DNA of 64,000 nt, from positions 221,295 through 285,294 of the forward strand of contig CAWHUL010000023.1 of assembly GCA_963832365.1 (NCBI GenBank), in the 5' to 3' direction. The stretch comes from CAWBRT01 sp963832365 (GTDB taxonomy: Bacteria; Acidobacteriota; Terriglobia; Terriglobales; Acidobacteriaceae). The translations under genes were made by a program, and so were the position numbers. Below the pieces are notes generated by a model. That model was not told the origin of the DNA. It ran no database searches and worked only from the letters and a program-made list of their open reading frames with translations. This document shows positions 1-9,280 of this stretch, piece by piece (position 1 is the first letter of the stretch; each line of letters begins with the position of its first letter).

Positions 1-909
1 CAGGTCATTGTCAGTCTGCTACAGTCGGCCAAGCGCATGGATCTGCGCCATCCGCGTCCGTTGCTGAAGGGCCGGCGAGTGGCGTTGTTGTTTTACGAGG
101 CCTCGACGCGCACACGCGTTTCCTTCGAAATGGCGGCCAAGGCGCTGGGCGCGCACACCACCCTCATTACTGTCGGCGCGTCGAGTATCGAAAAGGGCGA
201 ATCGCTCATCGACACCGGCCGGACGTTGCAAGCCATCGGCGTCGATGCCATCGTGATTCGTCACCCCAGCTCGGGTGCCCCGAATCTGCTGGCCCGCGAT
301 TTGGATATTCCGATCGTCAATGCCGGCGACGGCATGCACGAGCATCCTTCGCAGGCGTTGCTGGATGCTTTCACCATCTTGCAGCACAAACGTAAACTCG
401 AAGGACTCAACATCGTGACCGTGGGCGACATCTACCACAGCCGCGTGGCCCGCAGCGATGTACACCTGTTCAGCAAGCTCGGAGCTAAGGTGACGCTCTG
501 TGGTCCTGAGCCGCTGCTGCCAGCGACGGCGCATGCGCTGGCCCCGGGGATTCGCCTGGTCTACGACATGGATGAGGCGATTGATGGCGCCGATGTGGTG
601 ATGATGTTGCGGGTGCAGAAGGAGCGGCTGGCGGGGCTCGAGATCGAAATGGGCGAATACATTGGCCGCTACCAACTGACGGCCCAGCGCCTGCGGGGGG
701 CCAAGAAAGACGCGCTCGTCATGCATCCCGGGCCGATGATCCGCGGGATGGAACTCACCGACGAGGTGGCGGACGGCGCGCAATCGGTGGTCACCGAACA
801 GGTGGCCAACGGAGTGAAAGTGCGGATGGCGATTCTGTCGCGATTGCTCAGCCCCAACAAGCGCAACAGCGGCGCTCGCCGGAGAGCCGGGGGAGGCAAG
901 GATGAGTAA
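1..909 (+). CDS. pyrB: Aspartate carbamoyltransferase catalytic chain, 5' end missing
   Basis: Catalyses carbamoyl phosphate plus aspartate to carbamoyl-aspartate, the committed step of cytosolic pyrimidine synthesis. The reading frame is open from base 1 and about 302 residues are present; roughly the first 20-30 residues lie upstream of the window. Visible hallmarks are the carbamoyl-phosphate motif YEASTRTRVSFE, the lysine-containing loop SSIEKGES, HPSQALLDAF, the HSRVARSD stretch and MHPGPMIRG near the C-terminus. The stop codon overlaps the pyrC start by 8 bp, so the two are probably translationally coupled. In Aquifex, PyrB and PyrC form a physical complex; whether that holds here is unknown. 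The C-terminal tail is rich in Arg and Gly. Identification is secure; only the start is missing. Confidence 0.97.
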   Translation, partial: QVIVSLLQSAKRMDLRHPRPLLKGRRVALLFYEASTRTRVSFEMAAKALGAHTTLITVGASSIEKGESLIDTGRTLQAIGVDAIVIRHPSSGAPNLLARDLDIPIVNAGDGMHEHPSQALLDAFTILQHKRKLEGLNIVTVGDIYHSRVARSDVHLFSKLGAKVTLCGPEPLLPATAHALAPGIRLVYDMDEAIDGADVVMMLRVQKERLAGLEIEMGEYIGRYQLTAQRLRGAKKDALVMHPGPMIRGMELTDEVADGAQSVVTEQVANGVKVRMAILSRLLSPNKRNSGARRRAGGGKDE

Positions 910-2194
910 CTTGGGTTCACTGGCGATCTTCGGTGGATTGGTGATCGATCCGTCGCAGAACCTGGAAGCGGAACGCGACATCCTGATCGAAAATGGCCGC
1001 ATCGTCGAACTGGCGGAGGCGGGGAAGCTGCAGGGCAAAGCCAGCGAAAGCATCGACGCCAAGGGGTTGATCGTGGCGCCGGGATTTATCGATCCGCACG
1101 TTCATCTCAGAGAGCCGGGACAGGCGCATAAGGAAACCATCGCCAGCGGCACGGCGGCGGCGGCAGCCGGAGGATTCACCTCTGTCTGCGCCATGCCGAA
1201 CACTACGCCGGTGAACGACCTGCCGGCAATCACGCGCTGGATGCAAGACCCGGAGCGTGGTGCGTTGGTGAACGTGTTTCCGGTGGCGGCCGCCACACGC
1301 GGCAGCCAGGGGGAGAAGCTCACCAACTATGCCGAGCTGAAACGCGCCGGAGCGGTCGCCGTAAGCGACGATGGCAAAGCCATTCTGAACGACGACCTGA
1401 TGCGCAAGGCGCTGGAGATGGCGCAGAAGCTGGGGATTCCGGTCATTCAGCACGCCGAAGATACCCGCATCTCAAAGAAAAATCCCATGCACGAGGGAGA
1501 GATTGCTTTTCGCCTCGGGCTGCGCGGCCAGCCGTCGGAGAGCGAATGGCGACTGGTGGAGCGCGACGTGACGCTGGCACGCCAGACGGAAGCGCACGTG
1601 CATGTGGCTCACGTCTCGACGGCGATTACGCTCGACATAGTGCGCGAGGCGCGCCAGAGCGGCGTCGACATCACCTGCGAGGTGACGCCGCATCATCTCA
1701 GTTTCACCGACGAGGAACTGCTCGGTTACGACACGAATTTCAAGATGAATCCGCCGTTGCGGGGCGAAGCGGACCGGCAAGGGCTGCTGCGCGGATTGCT
1801 GGATGGAACCGTAGACTGCATCGCAACCGACCACGCGCCGCACGCACGGTTTGAGAAGTATGTCGAGTTCGACCGGGCCACCACCGGCGTCACCGGACTG
1901 GAGATTGCTTTCGGTGTGGCTTGCACAGTGCTTCACCAGCAAAACAAAATGCCGCTGTCGCAACTGGTCAGGCTGTTCTCGGTGAACGCGGCCAGAATCG
2001 TGAAGCTCGAAGGGCGCGGAACGCTGGCGCCCGGCGCGCACGGCGACGTAACGATCTTCGATCCCAAGAAACGCTGGAAATACGATCTGAGCAAGACGCG
2101 CTCGAAATCGCAGAATGCGCCGTGGGACGGAACCAGTATGACGGGACGCGTGATCTACACGATTGTCGGCGGGCGCGTGGTGTACGGCAAGTAA
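902..2194 (+). CDS. pyrC: Dihydroorotase (class I)
   Basis: Cyclises carbamoyl-aspartate to dihydroorotate, the third step of pyrimidine synthesis, using zinc in an amidohydrolase barrel. The 430-residue length is normal for class I enzymes. Metal-site motifs are in order: DPHVHLREPGQ near residue 63, SDDGKAI (the Asp typical of the class that lacks a carbamylated Lys), VIQHAED, HVHVAHVST, CEVTPHHL and ATDHAPH. The ATG lies inside the pyrB 3' end, preceded by a GGGGGAGGCAAGG stretch that serves as a strong ribosome site. This is the second gene of the pyrB-pyrC-recQ row; the next start follows within 4-80 bp. Nothing in it looks damaged. Confidence 0.97.
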   Translation: MSNLGSLAIFGGLVIDPSQNLEAERDILIENGRIVELAEAGKLQGKASESIDAKGLIVAPGFIDPHVHLREPGQAHKETIASGTAAAAAGGFTSVCAMPNTTPVNDLPAITRWMQDPERGALVNVFPVAAATRGSQGEKLTNYAELKRAGAVAVSDDGKAILNDDLMRKALEMAQKLGIPVIQHAEDTRISKKNPMHEGEIAFRLGLRGQPSESEWRLVERDVTLARQTEAHVHVAHVSTAITLDIVREARQSGVDITCEVTPHHLSFTDEELLGYDTNFKMNPPLRGEADRQGLLRGLLDGTVDCIATDHAPHARFEKYVEFDRATTGVTGLEIAFGVACTVLHQQNKMPLSQLVRLFSVNAARIVKLEGRGTLAPGAHGDVTIFDPKKRWKYDLSKTRSKSQNAPWDGTSMTGRVIYTIVGGRVVYGK

Positions 2195-2272
2195 AGGATG
2201 ACGACCACCGCACCTCCTGCGTTTTTAGGTACTAGGCCAACAACCAGTGCTGCTAGAGTGAGGTCTCAGCCC

Positions 2273-4453
2273 ATGCAGAACCTCGACCAAACTCTAGCCT
2301 CGGTGTTTCGGCTATCTGGATTTCGCCCATACCAGCGCGAAGTGATTCAGGACGTGCTGGACGCGCACGATGTCATCTGCGTGATGCCGACGGGAGCCGG
2401 CAAGAGCCTCTGCTTCCAACTTCCCGCCGTGGTGCTGGGCGGACTCACCGTGGTGGTTTCGCCGCTGATTTCGCTGATGGCCGACCAGGTGCGGCAATTG
2501 CAAGCGTTGAAGATTCCGGCGCTGCTGTTGAATAGCTCGCAGGATGGCGCTGCAAATGCCGATGTGTTGCGCCAACTCCATCAGGGCTTTCAAGGGCTGC
2601 TATACGTTGCCCCTGAGCGTTTCGCTTCGCCTGCGTTTACGCGCTCGCTGGAGAAACTTCGTCCGCGGCTCTTCGTGGTGGACGAGGCGCATTGCATCAG
2701 CGCCTGGGGACATGATTTCCGTCCGGACTATCTGCGTCTGGCCGAGGCGCGGAAGACGCTTGGCTTTCCGCTGACTATTGCCGTGACCGCAACGGCCACC
2801 GCTCAGGTGCGCGATGACATCTCGCGGGTGCTCGGGTTGCGCGAGCCACGAGTCCACGTGACCGGCTTCGACCGCGAAAACCTGGCGTACTCGGTGGTGC
2901 GCGTCCGGCTCGAAGCGGAGAAAGATGCCGCGCTGATGGCGCTGCTGGAACATTGCGAGGGCGCGGCAATCGTCTACTGCTCAACCCGACGGGTCGTAGA
3001 GCAACTGGCGGCTTGGTGCGAACAGCGCTTTCCCAAACGCGCGGTGTGCGGATATCACGCGGGAATGGAACAGCAGGCGCGCCGTGAAAGCCAGAAGTTG
3101 TTCATGTCGAGCACGGACACAATCGTGATTGCCACCAACGCGTTCGGCATGGGAATCAACCGGCCCGACATCCGCCTGGTTCTGCATTACAACCTGCCCG
3201 GCAGCGTGGAGGCGTATTACCAGGAGGCCGGGCGCGCGGGACGCGACGGAAAGGCGGCGGATTGCGTGCTCTACTTCACCCCGCGCGACCTGCACACGCA
3301 AGAATTTTTCATCAGCAAGATAGGTGAGAACAACCCGCAAGCGAGCGAGAGCGATGTTCAAGTTCTACAGCGAGCGGCGCGCAAAAAGCTAGAACTGATG
3401 GTGCGCTATGCCGACTCGCACGCTTGCCGGCGAAAGCAAATAATGGAATATTTCGGTCAGGCGAAGGCGATTACGGGTTGCGCCTGTGATGCGTGCCAGC
3501 GATTGGCGAGACCGGCATCCAGATTGGAGGCAGTCGGGCCATCGCGTTATCGGAAACCGCTGAGCACCAGTGCTAAGGCGAGCTACGTGGTGATCCAGAA
3601 GGGACAGCGATCGAAGCCGACCTCCGAGGAGAAGAAGCTAAGGCGCGAGCAATTGCTGGGCGAACTCGACGAAGCTTCGCAGGCGCGATTTGAGCGTCTG
3701 CGGTGCGTGCGCTCTGAACTAGCGCAAAAGCAGGGGTGGCCCGCTTTCAGAATCGTGTCGGATCGTGTGTTGCGGGAGATCGCGCGCTCGGCACCTGCTT
3801 CGATCAGCGCTTTGCTCAATGTCGATGGCATAGGCCCGTACAAGGCCGAACAGTATGGGCAGGAATTCTTGCAGGCGCTCGCGACGCAGCCCGTTGTTTC
3901 CGTCAGTGCACAGTTTCACTCCGCATCAGCATCGGCTGAGCACAAATCCTTTGCCGCAAAGGAACGCCGGAGGGAGTCTCCGGGTGAGCGGAAATTGGCG
4001 GATGAACACGATGGCGGCGTAGGGCGCTTGAGTGTCGGCGTGAACCCGGGCTATGTGCCGGTATACGTACGGAAGAGCTATGTACCAGATAGTCCAACGG
4101 CCCCCACGCAGGTTGTGGTCTCCCACAGTTCAAAGCATTCCGACATGCAACAAAGCCCCGCTGGCAAGCCGACCCACGACGAGAAGAAACAAAAACGTGG
4201 GCAATTGCTGGCCAACCTTGACGAAATCTCGCGGGTACGATTCCAACTCTTGCGCCTGGTTCGGGTGAAGGTCGCCAGCGAGAATGGATGGCCAGCGTAC
4301 TGCATTCTGACCGACAGTGTTCTGACCGAGGTGGCACGCCACGCGCCCGCGACGATGAAACAGTTATCGGAGATCGTGGGCGAGACAAAGGCGGAGAAAT
4401 ACGGGCAGATGTTTCTCGATGCGATTACTCCCAACCAGCCGGGAGACGACTAA
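2273..4453 (+). CDS. recQ: RecQ-family ATP-dependent DNA helicase with two HRDC domains
   Basis: A 3'-5' DNA helicase for recombination and fork repair. With the ATG at 2273 (GAGG 9 bases upstream) it has about 726 residues; an in-frame ATG at 2198, right after pyrC, would add 25 and has poorer spacing. Domains: Walker A PTGAGKS about 39-45, DEAH about 137-140, motif VI QEAGRAGRDGK near 315, and a RecQ zinc site (HACRRKQ ... CACDAC) about 380-405. No winged-helix RQC domain is evident after the zinc site. Two homologous HRDC modules follow, about 455-540 and 635-720, both carrying GWPA and KAE(Q/K)YGQ motifs, separated by a low-complexity linker. Its place behind pyrBC suggests co-transcription, not a shared function. 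Confidence 0.92.
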   Translation: MQNLDQTLASVFRLSGFRPYQREVIQDVLDAHDVICVMPTGAGKSLCFQLPAVVLGGLTVVVSPLISLMADQVRQLQALKIPALLLNSSQDGAANADVLRQLHQGFQGLLYVAPERFASPAFTRSLEKLRPRLFVVDEAHCISAWGHDFRPDYLRLAEARKTLGFPLTIAVTATATAQVRDDISRVLGLREPRVHVTGFDRENLAYSVVRVRLEAEKDAALMALLEHCEGAAIVYCSTRRVVEQLAAWCEQRFPKRAVCGYHAGMEQQARRESQKLFMSSTDTIVIATNAFGMGINRPDIRLVLHYNLPGSVEAYYQEAGRAGRDGKAADCVLYFTPRDLHTQEFFISKIGENNPQASESDVQVLQRAARKKLELMVRYADSHACRRKQIMEYFGQAKAITGCACDACQRLARPASRLEAVGPSRYRKPLSTSAKASYVVIQKGQRSKPTSEEKKLRREQLLGELDEASQARFERLRCVRSELAQKQGWPAFRIVSDRVLREIARSAPASISALLNVDGIGPYKAEQYGQEFLQALATQPVVSVSAQFHSASASAEHKSFAAKERRRESPGERKLADEHDGGVGRLSVGVNPGYVPVYVRKSYVPDSPTAPTQVVVSHSSKHSDMQQSPAGKPTHDEKKQKRGQLLANLDEISRVRFQLLRLVRVKVASENGWPAYCILTDSVLTEVARHAPATMKQLSEIVGETKAEKYGQMFLDAITPNQPGDD

Positions 4454-4474
4454 CGTTCGCAGTTCAGCAAACTA

Positions 4475-4599
4475 CCCCACGTCAGTCCAAAAGCGGGACG
4501 GGACGTGGGGCACCCGAGCTTTTCAGCAGCCTGCTAGAGCTACTCGCCCAACATTGCTGTCGATCCCACATTACCCAACTGCAGCAAATGTGGGCCACC
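4475..4599. repeat. Pair of intergenic REP-like hairpins downstream of recQ
   Basis: Two imperfect palindromes lie between convergent recQ and kbl. The first (4475-4516) has arms CCCCACGTC and GACGTGGGG around an inner GTCC/GGAC stem and is followed by CACCCG. The second (4565-4599) has arms CCCACATT and AATGTGGG followed by CCACC. The same pair recurs near 15.3 and 15.9 kb. The pair may also act as a bidirectional terminator, though there is no T tract. Confidence 0.85.
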
Positions 4600-4621
4600 T
4601 GGGCGCGAATCCAGAATCGTC

Positions 4622-5833
4622 CTAAATGATTCCCATGCGCTTGCCGACGCGCTTGAGCACGTCGAGCGCCTGCGTGAGTTCGTCCTGGGTGTGGGCGGCG
4701 GTAACAATGGCGCGCACGCGGGCTTTGCCTTCGGGAACGGTCGGGAACGCAAGGCCTGTGCCCATGACGCCTTCCTCGAAGAGCGCCTTGGAAAATTCCA
4801 TGGTGGCGCGGCCTTCGCCGATGATGATCGGCGTGATTGGGGTTTCCGATGCCGGAGTGTTCTTACCTCCGATGTTGTAGCCGAGCAGGCTGAGTTCCTG
4901 CTTGAAGAAGCGCGTGTTCGACCACAGTTTCTCGATGCGCTCAGGCTCCTGCTCGAGCACGTCGAAGGCGGCGATGCAGGTGGCGGCGACGGATGGCGGA
5001 TGCGACGTGGAAAATAGAAACGGGCGCGCGCGGTGGTAGAGAAAGTCGATCAGGTCGCGCGAGCCGCAGACGTAACCGCCGAGCGCCCCGATGGCTTTGG
5101 ACAGCGTGCCCACCTGCACGTCGACTCGTCCGTGCACCTGGAAGTGATCGACGGTGCCGCGCCCGTTGCGCCCGAGCACGCCGGAAGCATGCGCGTCGTC
5201 GACCATCATGATGGCCCCGTACTTTTCGGCCAGAGCGCATAGTCCGGGCAGCGGACCGATGTCGCCATCCATCGAGAAAACGCCATCGGTGATGAGCAGC
5301 TTGTGGCCGGGCTGATCTTTCACGCTGGCCAACTGCTCCTCGGCGTGCGCCAGATCCTTGTGGCGAAAGACCAGGATCTTTGCGCGCGAGAGCCGCGCGC
5401 CGTCGATGATGCTGGCGTGATTCAGCTCGTCGGAGATGATGAAATCATCTTTGCCGAGAATGGATGAGACTGTGCCGGCATTCGCCGTGAAGCCGGATTG
5501 GAAGACCACGCAGGCTTCGACGTTCTTGAAACGGGCGATGCGTTCCTCCAGTTCCATGTGGATTCGCATAGTGCCGGCGATGGTGCGCACCGCGCCCGAT
5601 CCTACACCGTACTTGCGCGTGGCCTCCAGCGCCGCCTCGCGTAGCTTGGGGTGCGTGGTGAGGCCGAGATAGTTATTGGAGGCGAGATTGATGACCTTGC
5701 GGCCGTCGAAGTGGCACACCGGGGCCTGCTCGTCATCGAGCACGCGAAGGCGGAAATGGGTGCCCTTCTGCTTGAGCTGATTCAGTTCGTCGCTGAGATA
5801 AGAGAGCTGCGGACGTGTGCTGGTGGTTGCCAT
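4622..5833 (-). CDS. kbl: Glycine C-acetyltransferase (2-amino-3-ketobutyrate CoA ligase)
   Basis: A fold-type I PLP enzyme of the alpha-oxoamine synthase family, here 403 residues (E. coli Kbl is about 398). It would cleave 2-amino-3-oxobutyrate with CoA to glycine and acetyl-CoA in threonine catabolism. Seen in the sequence: NLASNNYLGL near 49-58, FQSGFTANAG about 111-120, DELNHASIIDGARLS about 135, VDDAHASGVLG about 211 and the PLP lysine in GTLSKAIGALGG (K246). The same family includes BioF and SPT; the C-terminal TGLAFPTVPEGKARVR region favours Kbl, but no threonine dehydrogenase lies next to it. It is the last gene of the minus-strand series running back to asnS, 67 bp after selB. Confidence 0.85.
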   Translation of the reverse strand: MATTSTRPQLSYLSDELNQLKQKGTHFRLRVLDDEQAPVCHFDGRKVINLASNNYLGLTTHPKLREAALEATRKYGVGSGAVRTIAGTMRIHMELEERIARFKNVEACVVFQSGFTANAGTVSSILGKDDFIISDELNHASIIDGARLSRAKILVFRHKDLAHAEEQLASVKDQPGHKLLITDGVFSMDGDIGPLPGLCALAEKYGAIMMVDDAHASGVLGRNGRGTVDHFQVHGRVDVQVGTLSKAIGALGGYVCGSRDLIDFLYHRARPFLFSTSHPPSVAATCIAAFDVLEQEPERIEKLWSNTRFFKQELSLLGYNIGGKNTPASETPITPIIIGEGRATMEFSKALFEEGVMGTGLAFPTVPEGKARVRAIVTAAHTQDELTQALDVLKRVGKRMGII

Positions 5834-5900
5834 CGTTGCCTCGCGAAAATGGTCTAGGCAAACGATAGAACAACGGCTGGCGCCTCACAAGCGCGACTTG

Positions 5901-7808
5901 CTACTGAATGATTCTTTCGTTTCCAACGCGCTTGGTCACGTGCTCGCGGTCGAAGTATTCGAGCAGAGGGATGGCATACTTGCGGGTTACGCCGGTCATG
6001 TCCTTGAAGCGCGAGATGTCGATCTTCGGCGAGCTACTTTTCATCTCCAGCAACTTTGCCTTGAGGTCTGCGAGCGCCTTGTGATGGAAGACGAGCTCTT
6101 CATTTACCTTGATGAGCGTGCGGTTCCGCAGCAGCAGGGTGACGATCTGCTGGGCGCGCGTGCGGTCGAGTTTGAGCGAGGCCAGCACATCCTTGAGCGC
6201 CGGAACTTCCAGCCCGGCCTTGAGGAACGCCTCTTCGATGCGCTTCTGCGATTCGGCTTCGTCGCTCTGCATGGCCACGCCGCGGCCGGGAATACGGATG
6301 AGTTCTTCCTGGAGTTCGATCCGGCGCTCCTTAACGAGCGATTCGACCACTCCGGCAAAGACCGAAGGTTCCAGGTCGAGCTGATCGCGCAGCTCCTGGC
6401 GGTTCATGCCGGCGACTAGGCGGTTTTTATCGTGGAACGATGTAAGACGATTCAGCAGCGCGGTGCGCGCGCCCTGGAAGCTCTCAGAGGCAACGAGCAG
6501 TTCACCGATCTGGACGACTTGTTTAGCTTGCAGCAGTGCCGCGACCACCGGTGCAAGTTGCGCGGACTGCCAGCCGGTTTCGGCCACGACATCGGAGAGC
6601 AACAGGCCGCGTGCCTGGCGTCGCGCGATGCGGGCGGCGAGCAGTTCTTCCCGCGAAGGGCTTTGCAGGCGGCGCAAAAATGTGGCGTGTTCGGTAGCGC
6701 TGATGCGGCGCGCCTGTGGAGCGGCATCGAGCACGACCCCTCCGGCGATGGTGACCACGGGCGAAAACTGGCGCAGGATGAAGCGGTCCGAGGGAAGCAG
6801 TGCGACCGGATCGGCGAGGCGCAGTTGGGCCAGCCCGGTTTCGCCGGGACGGAGTTCCTTCTGACCTATGAGCACGACTTCGGCGATGGTTTCGGCGGTG
6901 TAGGCGTGCAGGTGAACACGTGCGCGGTCTTTGAGCGGACGCGCTGAGCGGAGCAAGGTGATCTCGACATCCAGGCGCTTGCCGGCACGGAAAAGCCCGG
7001 CTGGCGCAAGCATCATGCCGCGCGCGAGCTCTTCGGGAGAAACCGCGGCGAGGTTCAGGGCCGTGCGTTGTCCCGCGATAGCGCGCTCGGCGGCTTCGTT
7101 GTGATTCTGGATTCCGCGAATGCGCACGCGGCGCGCGCCGGGCAGGACTTCGACCTCTTCTTCCTTGCGGACGGTGCCTGAAATCAGCGTCCCGGTGGCG
7201 ACCGTGCCAAATCCCTTGATGGTAAACACGCGGTCGATGGGTAGGCGGAAGGCGGCTTGCGGATCACGCGCCGGTGCGCCATCGGCTACGCGCGCCAGTT
7301 CCTGCCGGAGGCGTTCGAGGCCGAGGCCGGTGGTGGCGCTGACCGGAACAATCGGCGCGGTCGCGGGATCGAGGAAGGAATCACGCAGGAACTCTTCGAC
7401 TTCAAGGCGCACGACTTCGAGCGTGTCGGAATCGACGAGGTCGGCTTTGGTCAGCACGGTGAGGCCGCGACGGATGTTGAGCATGCGGCAGATATCGAAG
7501 TGCTCGCGCGTCTGCGGTTTGATGGATTCGTCGGCGGCAACCACGAGGATAACCAAGTCGATTCCGCCGATGCCGGCCAGCATGTTGCGCACGAAGCGCT
7601 CGTGGCCGGGGACATCGACGAAGCCTAGGCGCAACCGGTCGCGGCCGTCAGGCGTGGGCAACTCCAGATGCGCAAACCCGATGTCGATGGTGATGCCGCG
7701 CCGTTTTTCTTCTTCGAGGCGGTCAGGGTCTATGCCGGTGAGCGCGCGCACCAGCGTGCTCTTTCCATGATCGATGTGTCCGGCGGTGCCGACGGTGACG
7801 GACTTCAT
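5901..7808 (-). CDS. selB: Selenocysteine-specific elongation factor SelB
   Basis: GTPase that brings selenocysteinyl-tRNA to UGA codons marked by a SECIS element. 635 residues, close to the family norm (614 in E. coli). The GTPase P-loop GHIDHGKST lies at about 10-18, DVPGHERFVRNM about 66-77 and the TKAD guanine motif about 120. EF-Tu-like beta-barrel domains follow, and the C-terminal half has the repeated winged-helix modules typical of SelB, ending in a basic segment (REHVTKRVGNERI). The partner selA is at 30.2-31.6 kb. No selD, tRNA-Sec or selenoprotein is seen in the window. It is flanked by ddl upstream and kbl downstream on the same strand. Confidence 0.94.
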   Translation of the reverse strand: MKSVTVGTAGHIDHGKSTLVRALTGIDPDRLEEEKRRGITIDIGFAHLELPTPDGRDRLRLGFVDVPGHERFVRNMLAGIGGIDLVILVVAADESIKPQTREHFDICRMLNIRRGLTVLTKADLVDSDTLEVVRLEVEEFLRDSFLDPATAPIVPVSATTGLGLERLRQELARVADGAPARDPQAAFRLPIDRVFTIKGFGTVATGTLISGTVRKEEEVEVLPGARRVRIRGIQNHNEAAERAIAGQRTALNLAAVSPEELARGMMLAPAGLFRAGKRLDVEITLLRSARPLKDRARVHLHAYTAETIAEVVLIGQKELRPGETGLAQLRLADPVALLPSDRFILRQFSPVVTIAGGVVLDAAPQARRISATEHATFLRRLQSPSREELLAARIARRQARGLLLSDVVAETGWQSAQLAPVVAALLQAKQVVQIGELLVASESFQGARTALLNRLTSFHDKNRLVAGMNRQELRDQLDLEPSVFAGVVESLVKERRIELQEELIRIPGRGVAMQSDEAESQKRIEEAFLKAGLEVPALKDVLASLKLDRTRAQQIVTLLLRNRTLIKVNEELVFHHKALADLKAKLLEMKSSSPKIDISRFKDMTGVTRKYAIPLLEYFDREHVTKRVGNERIIQ

Positions 7809-7810
7809 AA

Positions 7811-7890
7811 GAGCAGTTTCTAGTTTCGAGTTTCAGTTCAAGTTTCCCGTTTCAAGTTTCTCGTGAAACGAGCCACGTGAAACCTGAAAC
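7811..7890. repeat. TTTCAAGTTTC-type short direct repeats between ddl and selB
   Basis: The 129-bp gap between ddl and selB is mostly variations on AGTTTCGAGTTTC, TTCAAGTTTC and GTTTCAAGTTTC, with a small palindrome CTCGTGAAACGAG. A second cluster of the same words lies at 54204-54235. It looks like slipped-strand low-complexity sequence, not a protein-binding array. Confidence 0.6.
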
Positions 7891-7937
7891 ATTGAGACGG
7901 CGAAAACGGAAGACCGGGGACTTCACTTTCGGGAACT

Positions 7938-9131
7938 TCACTTCGCGTAACGGTTGCGTTTGCGCTCGGCGTGGCGCTCCAGGCCGAGATCGATCAACCG
8001 TCCGATCAGCTCCGGGTACTCGATTCCGGAGGCCGCCCAGAGTTTGGGATACATGCTGATGGAGGTGAAACCGGGCATAGTGTTCACCTCGTTGAGGTAA
8101 ATCTTTTTCGTCGCCGGGTCCATCAGAAAATCGACGCGCGCCAGTCCGGAGCAGTCACAGGCCTGGAAGGCGCGGACGGCCATCTGCTGCACCTGCTTCC
8201 GCTGCGCGCGGTTCAGCTTGGCGGGAATCAGCAGCTTCGAACCCTCGTCGATGTACTTGGCGTCGTAGTCGTAAAATTCCTTGGCCGGAATCACCTCGCC
8301 GCAAACCGAAGCCTTGGGGTCATCGTTGCCGAGCACGGAGCACTCGATCTCGCGGGCCTTGCCGCGCTTGCCGCCCACCGCCTGCTCGATAATGATCTTG
8401 CTGTCGTACTTGGCGGCTTCTTCGATGGCCGGGCCGAGTTCGGCGGAGTCGTGAGCCTTGGAGATGCCGACCGAGCTGCCGAGATTGGCGGGCTTGACGA
8501 ACACTGGATACTTCAGCGCGCTCTCAATCTGCTTGCGCGCCTTCTTCGGCTCGGCTTCCCAACGGCGGCGAAGAATGGTGACGTGCTTGACCATCGGCAG
8601 GCCGGCATCACGGAAGAGACGCTTCATCACATCCTTGTCCATTCCGGCGGCAGAGCCGAGCACACCCGAGCCGACGTAAGCGATATCGGCAAGTTCCAGC
8701 AGACCCTGGATGGTGCCGTCTTCGCCGAAGGTGCCGTGCAGCACTGGGAAAATGATATCGACATCGATGGTGTGCGGGGAGGCGACGGCGGGCTTGGATG
8801 TATCAAACGGAGTCATGGCCGACGCCTGCGCCGAATCCGAGGGCATTGGCGGTACCAGAACAGACTCGCCGTGGGCAAGCACGGCGGCGCCGGGCGTGGC
8901 CCCCGGGTCGCCGGCGCGCAGATGCTGTACCTCGGGTTGGGGCTCGCCACTCAGCAGGTGCTCGGCATGAAGATCGGTGAGCCAGCGGCCTTGCTTGGTG
9001 ATGCCGATAGGAACGACATCGTATTTTTTTGGGTCGATTGCTTTGAAAATGGATGCCGCCGACAGCAGCGAAACTTCATGCTCGCCGCTGCGTCCGCCGA
9101 AGAGGATTCCAACTCGAAGACGTTTTTTCAT
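7938..9131 (-). CDS. ddl: D-alanine--D-alanine ligase
   Basis: ATP-grasp enzyme that joins two D-alanines for peptidoglycan. 397 residues, longer than usual (about 310-370). The N-terminus has the classic GGRSGEHEVS (12-21), followed by HGTFGEDGT, the ATP-grasp core VFVKPANLGSSVGISKAHD, EIECSVLGND and the metal end LNEVNTMPGFTSISMYPKLW. The extra length is a Pro/Ala/Ser-rich insertion at about residues 54-105, before the HGTFGEDG loop. D-Ala supply is provided by alr at 52.9 kb. It sits between arginase and selB on the same strand. Confidence 0.95.
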   Translation of the reverse strand: MKKRLRVGILFGGRSGEHEVSLLSAASIFKAIDPKKYDVVPIGITKQGRWLTDLHAEHLLSGEPQPEVQHLRAGDPGATPGAAVLAHGESVLVPPMPSDSAQASAMTPFDTSKPAVASPHTIDVDIIFPVLHGTFGEDGTIQGLLELADIAYVGSGVLGSAAGMDKDVMKRLFRDAGLPMVKHVTILRRRWEAEPKKARKQIESALKYPVFVKPANLGSSVGISKAHDSAELGPAIEEAAKYDSKIIIEQAVGGKRGKAREIECSVLGNDDPKASVCGEVIPAKEFYDYDAKYIDEGSKLLIPAKLNRAQRKQVQQMAVRAFQACDCSGLARVDFLMDPATKKIYLNEVNTMPGFTSISMYPKLWAASGIEYPELIGRLIDLGLERHAERKRNRYAK

Positions 9132-9195
9132 AAATCACTTCCCGATTGCTGGTGCGTGAGTTCAACTAGTGTAGTATCGCGAAAAAAAGGAACTA

Positions 9196-9234
9196 CCCCA
9201 CTCAAGCCAACAGCGGGCTTGAATGGGCCACCCG
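9196..9234. repeat. REP-like hairpin between arginase and ddl
   Basis: Arms CCCCACTCAAGCC and GGGCTTGAATGGG around AACAGC, followed by CCACCCG. It has the same base and 3' flank as the other hairpins of the window, but different inner arms that still pair. Confidence 0.8.
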
Positions 9235-9280
9235 CGACACCTCAATAAGATTACGCATAGTAGTCACCCAATTCCCCAGG

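Noticed and set aside
7971..9248. A 425-residue plus-strand frame
   Set aside because: Antisense shadow of ddl in GC-rich DNA.
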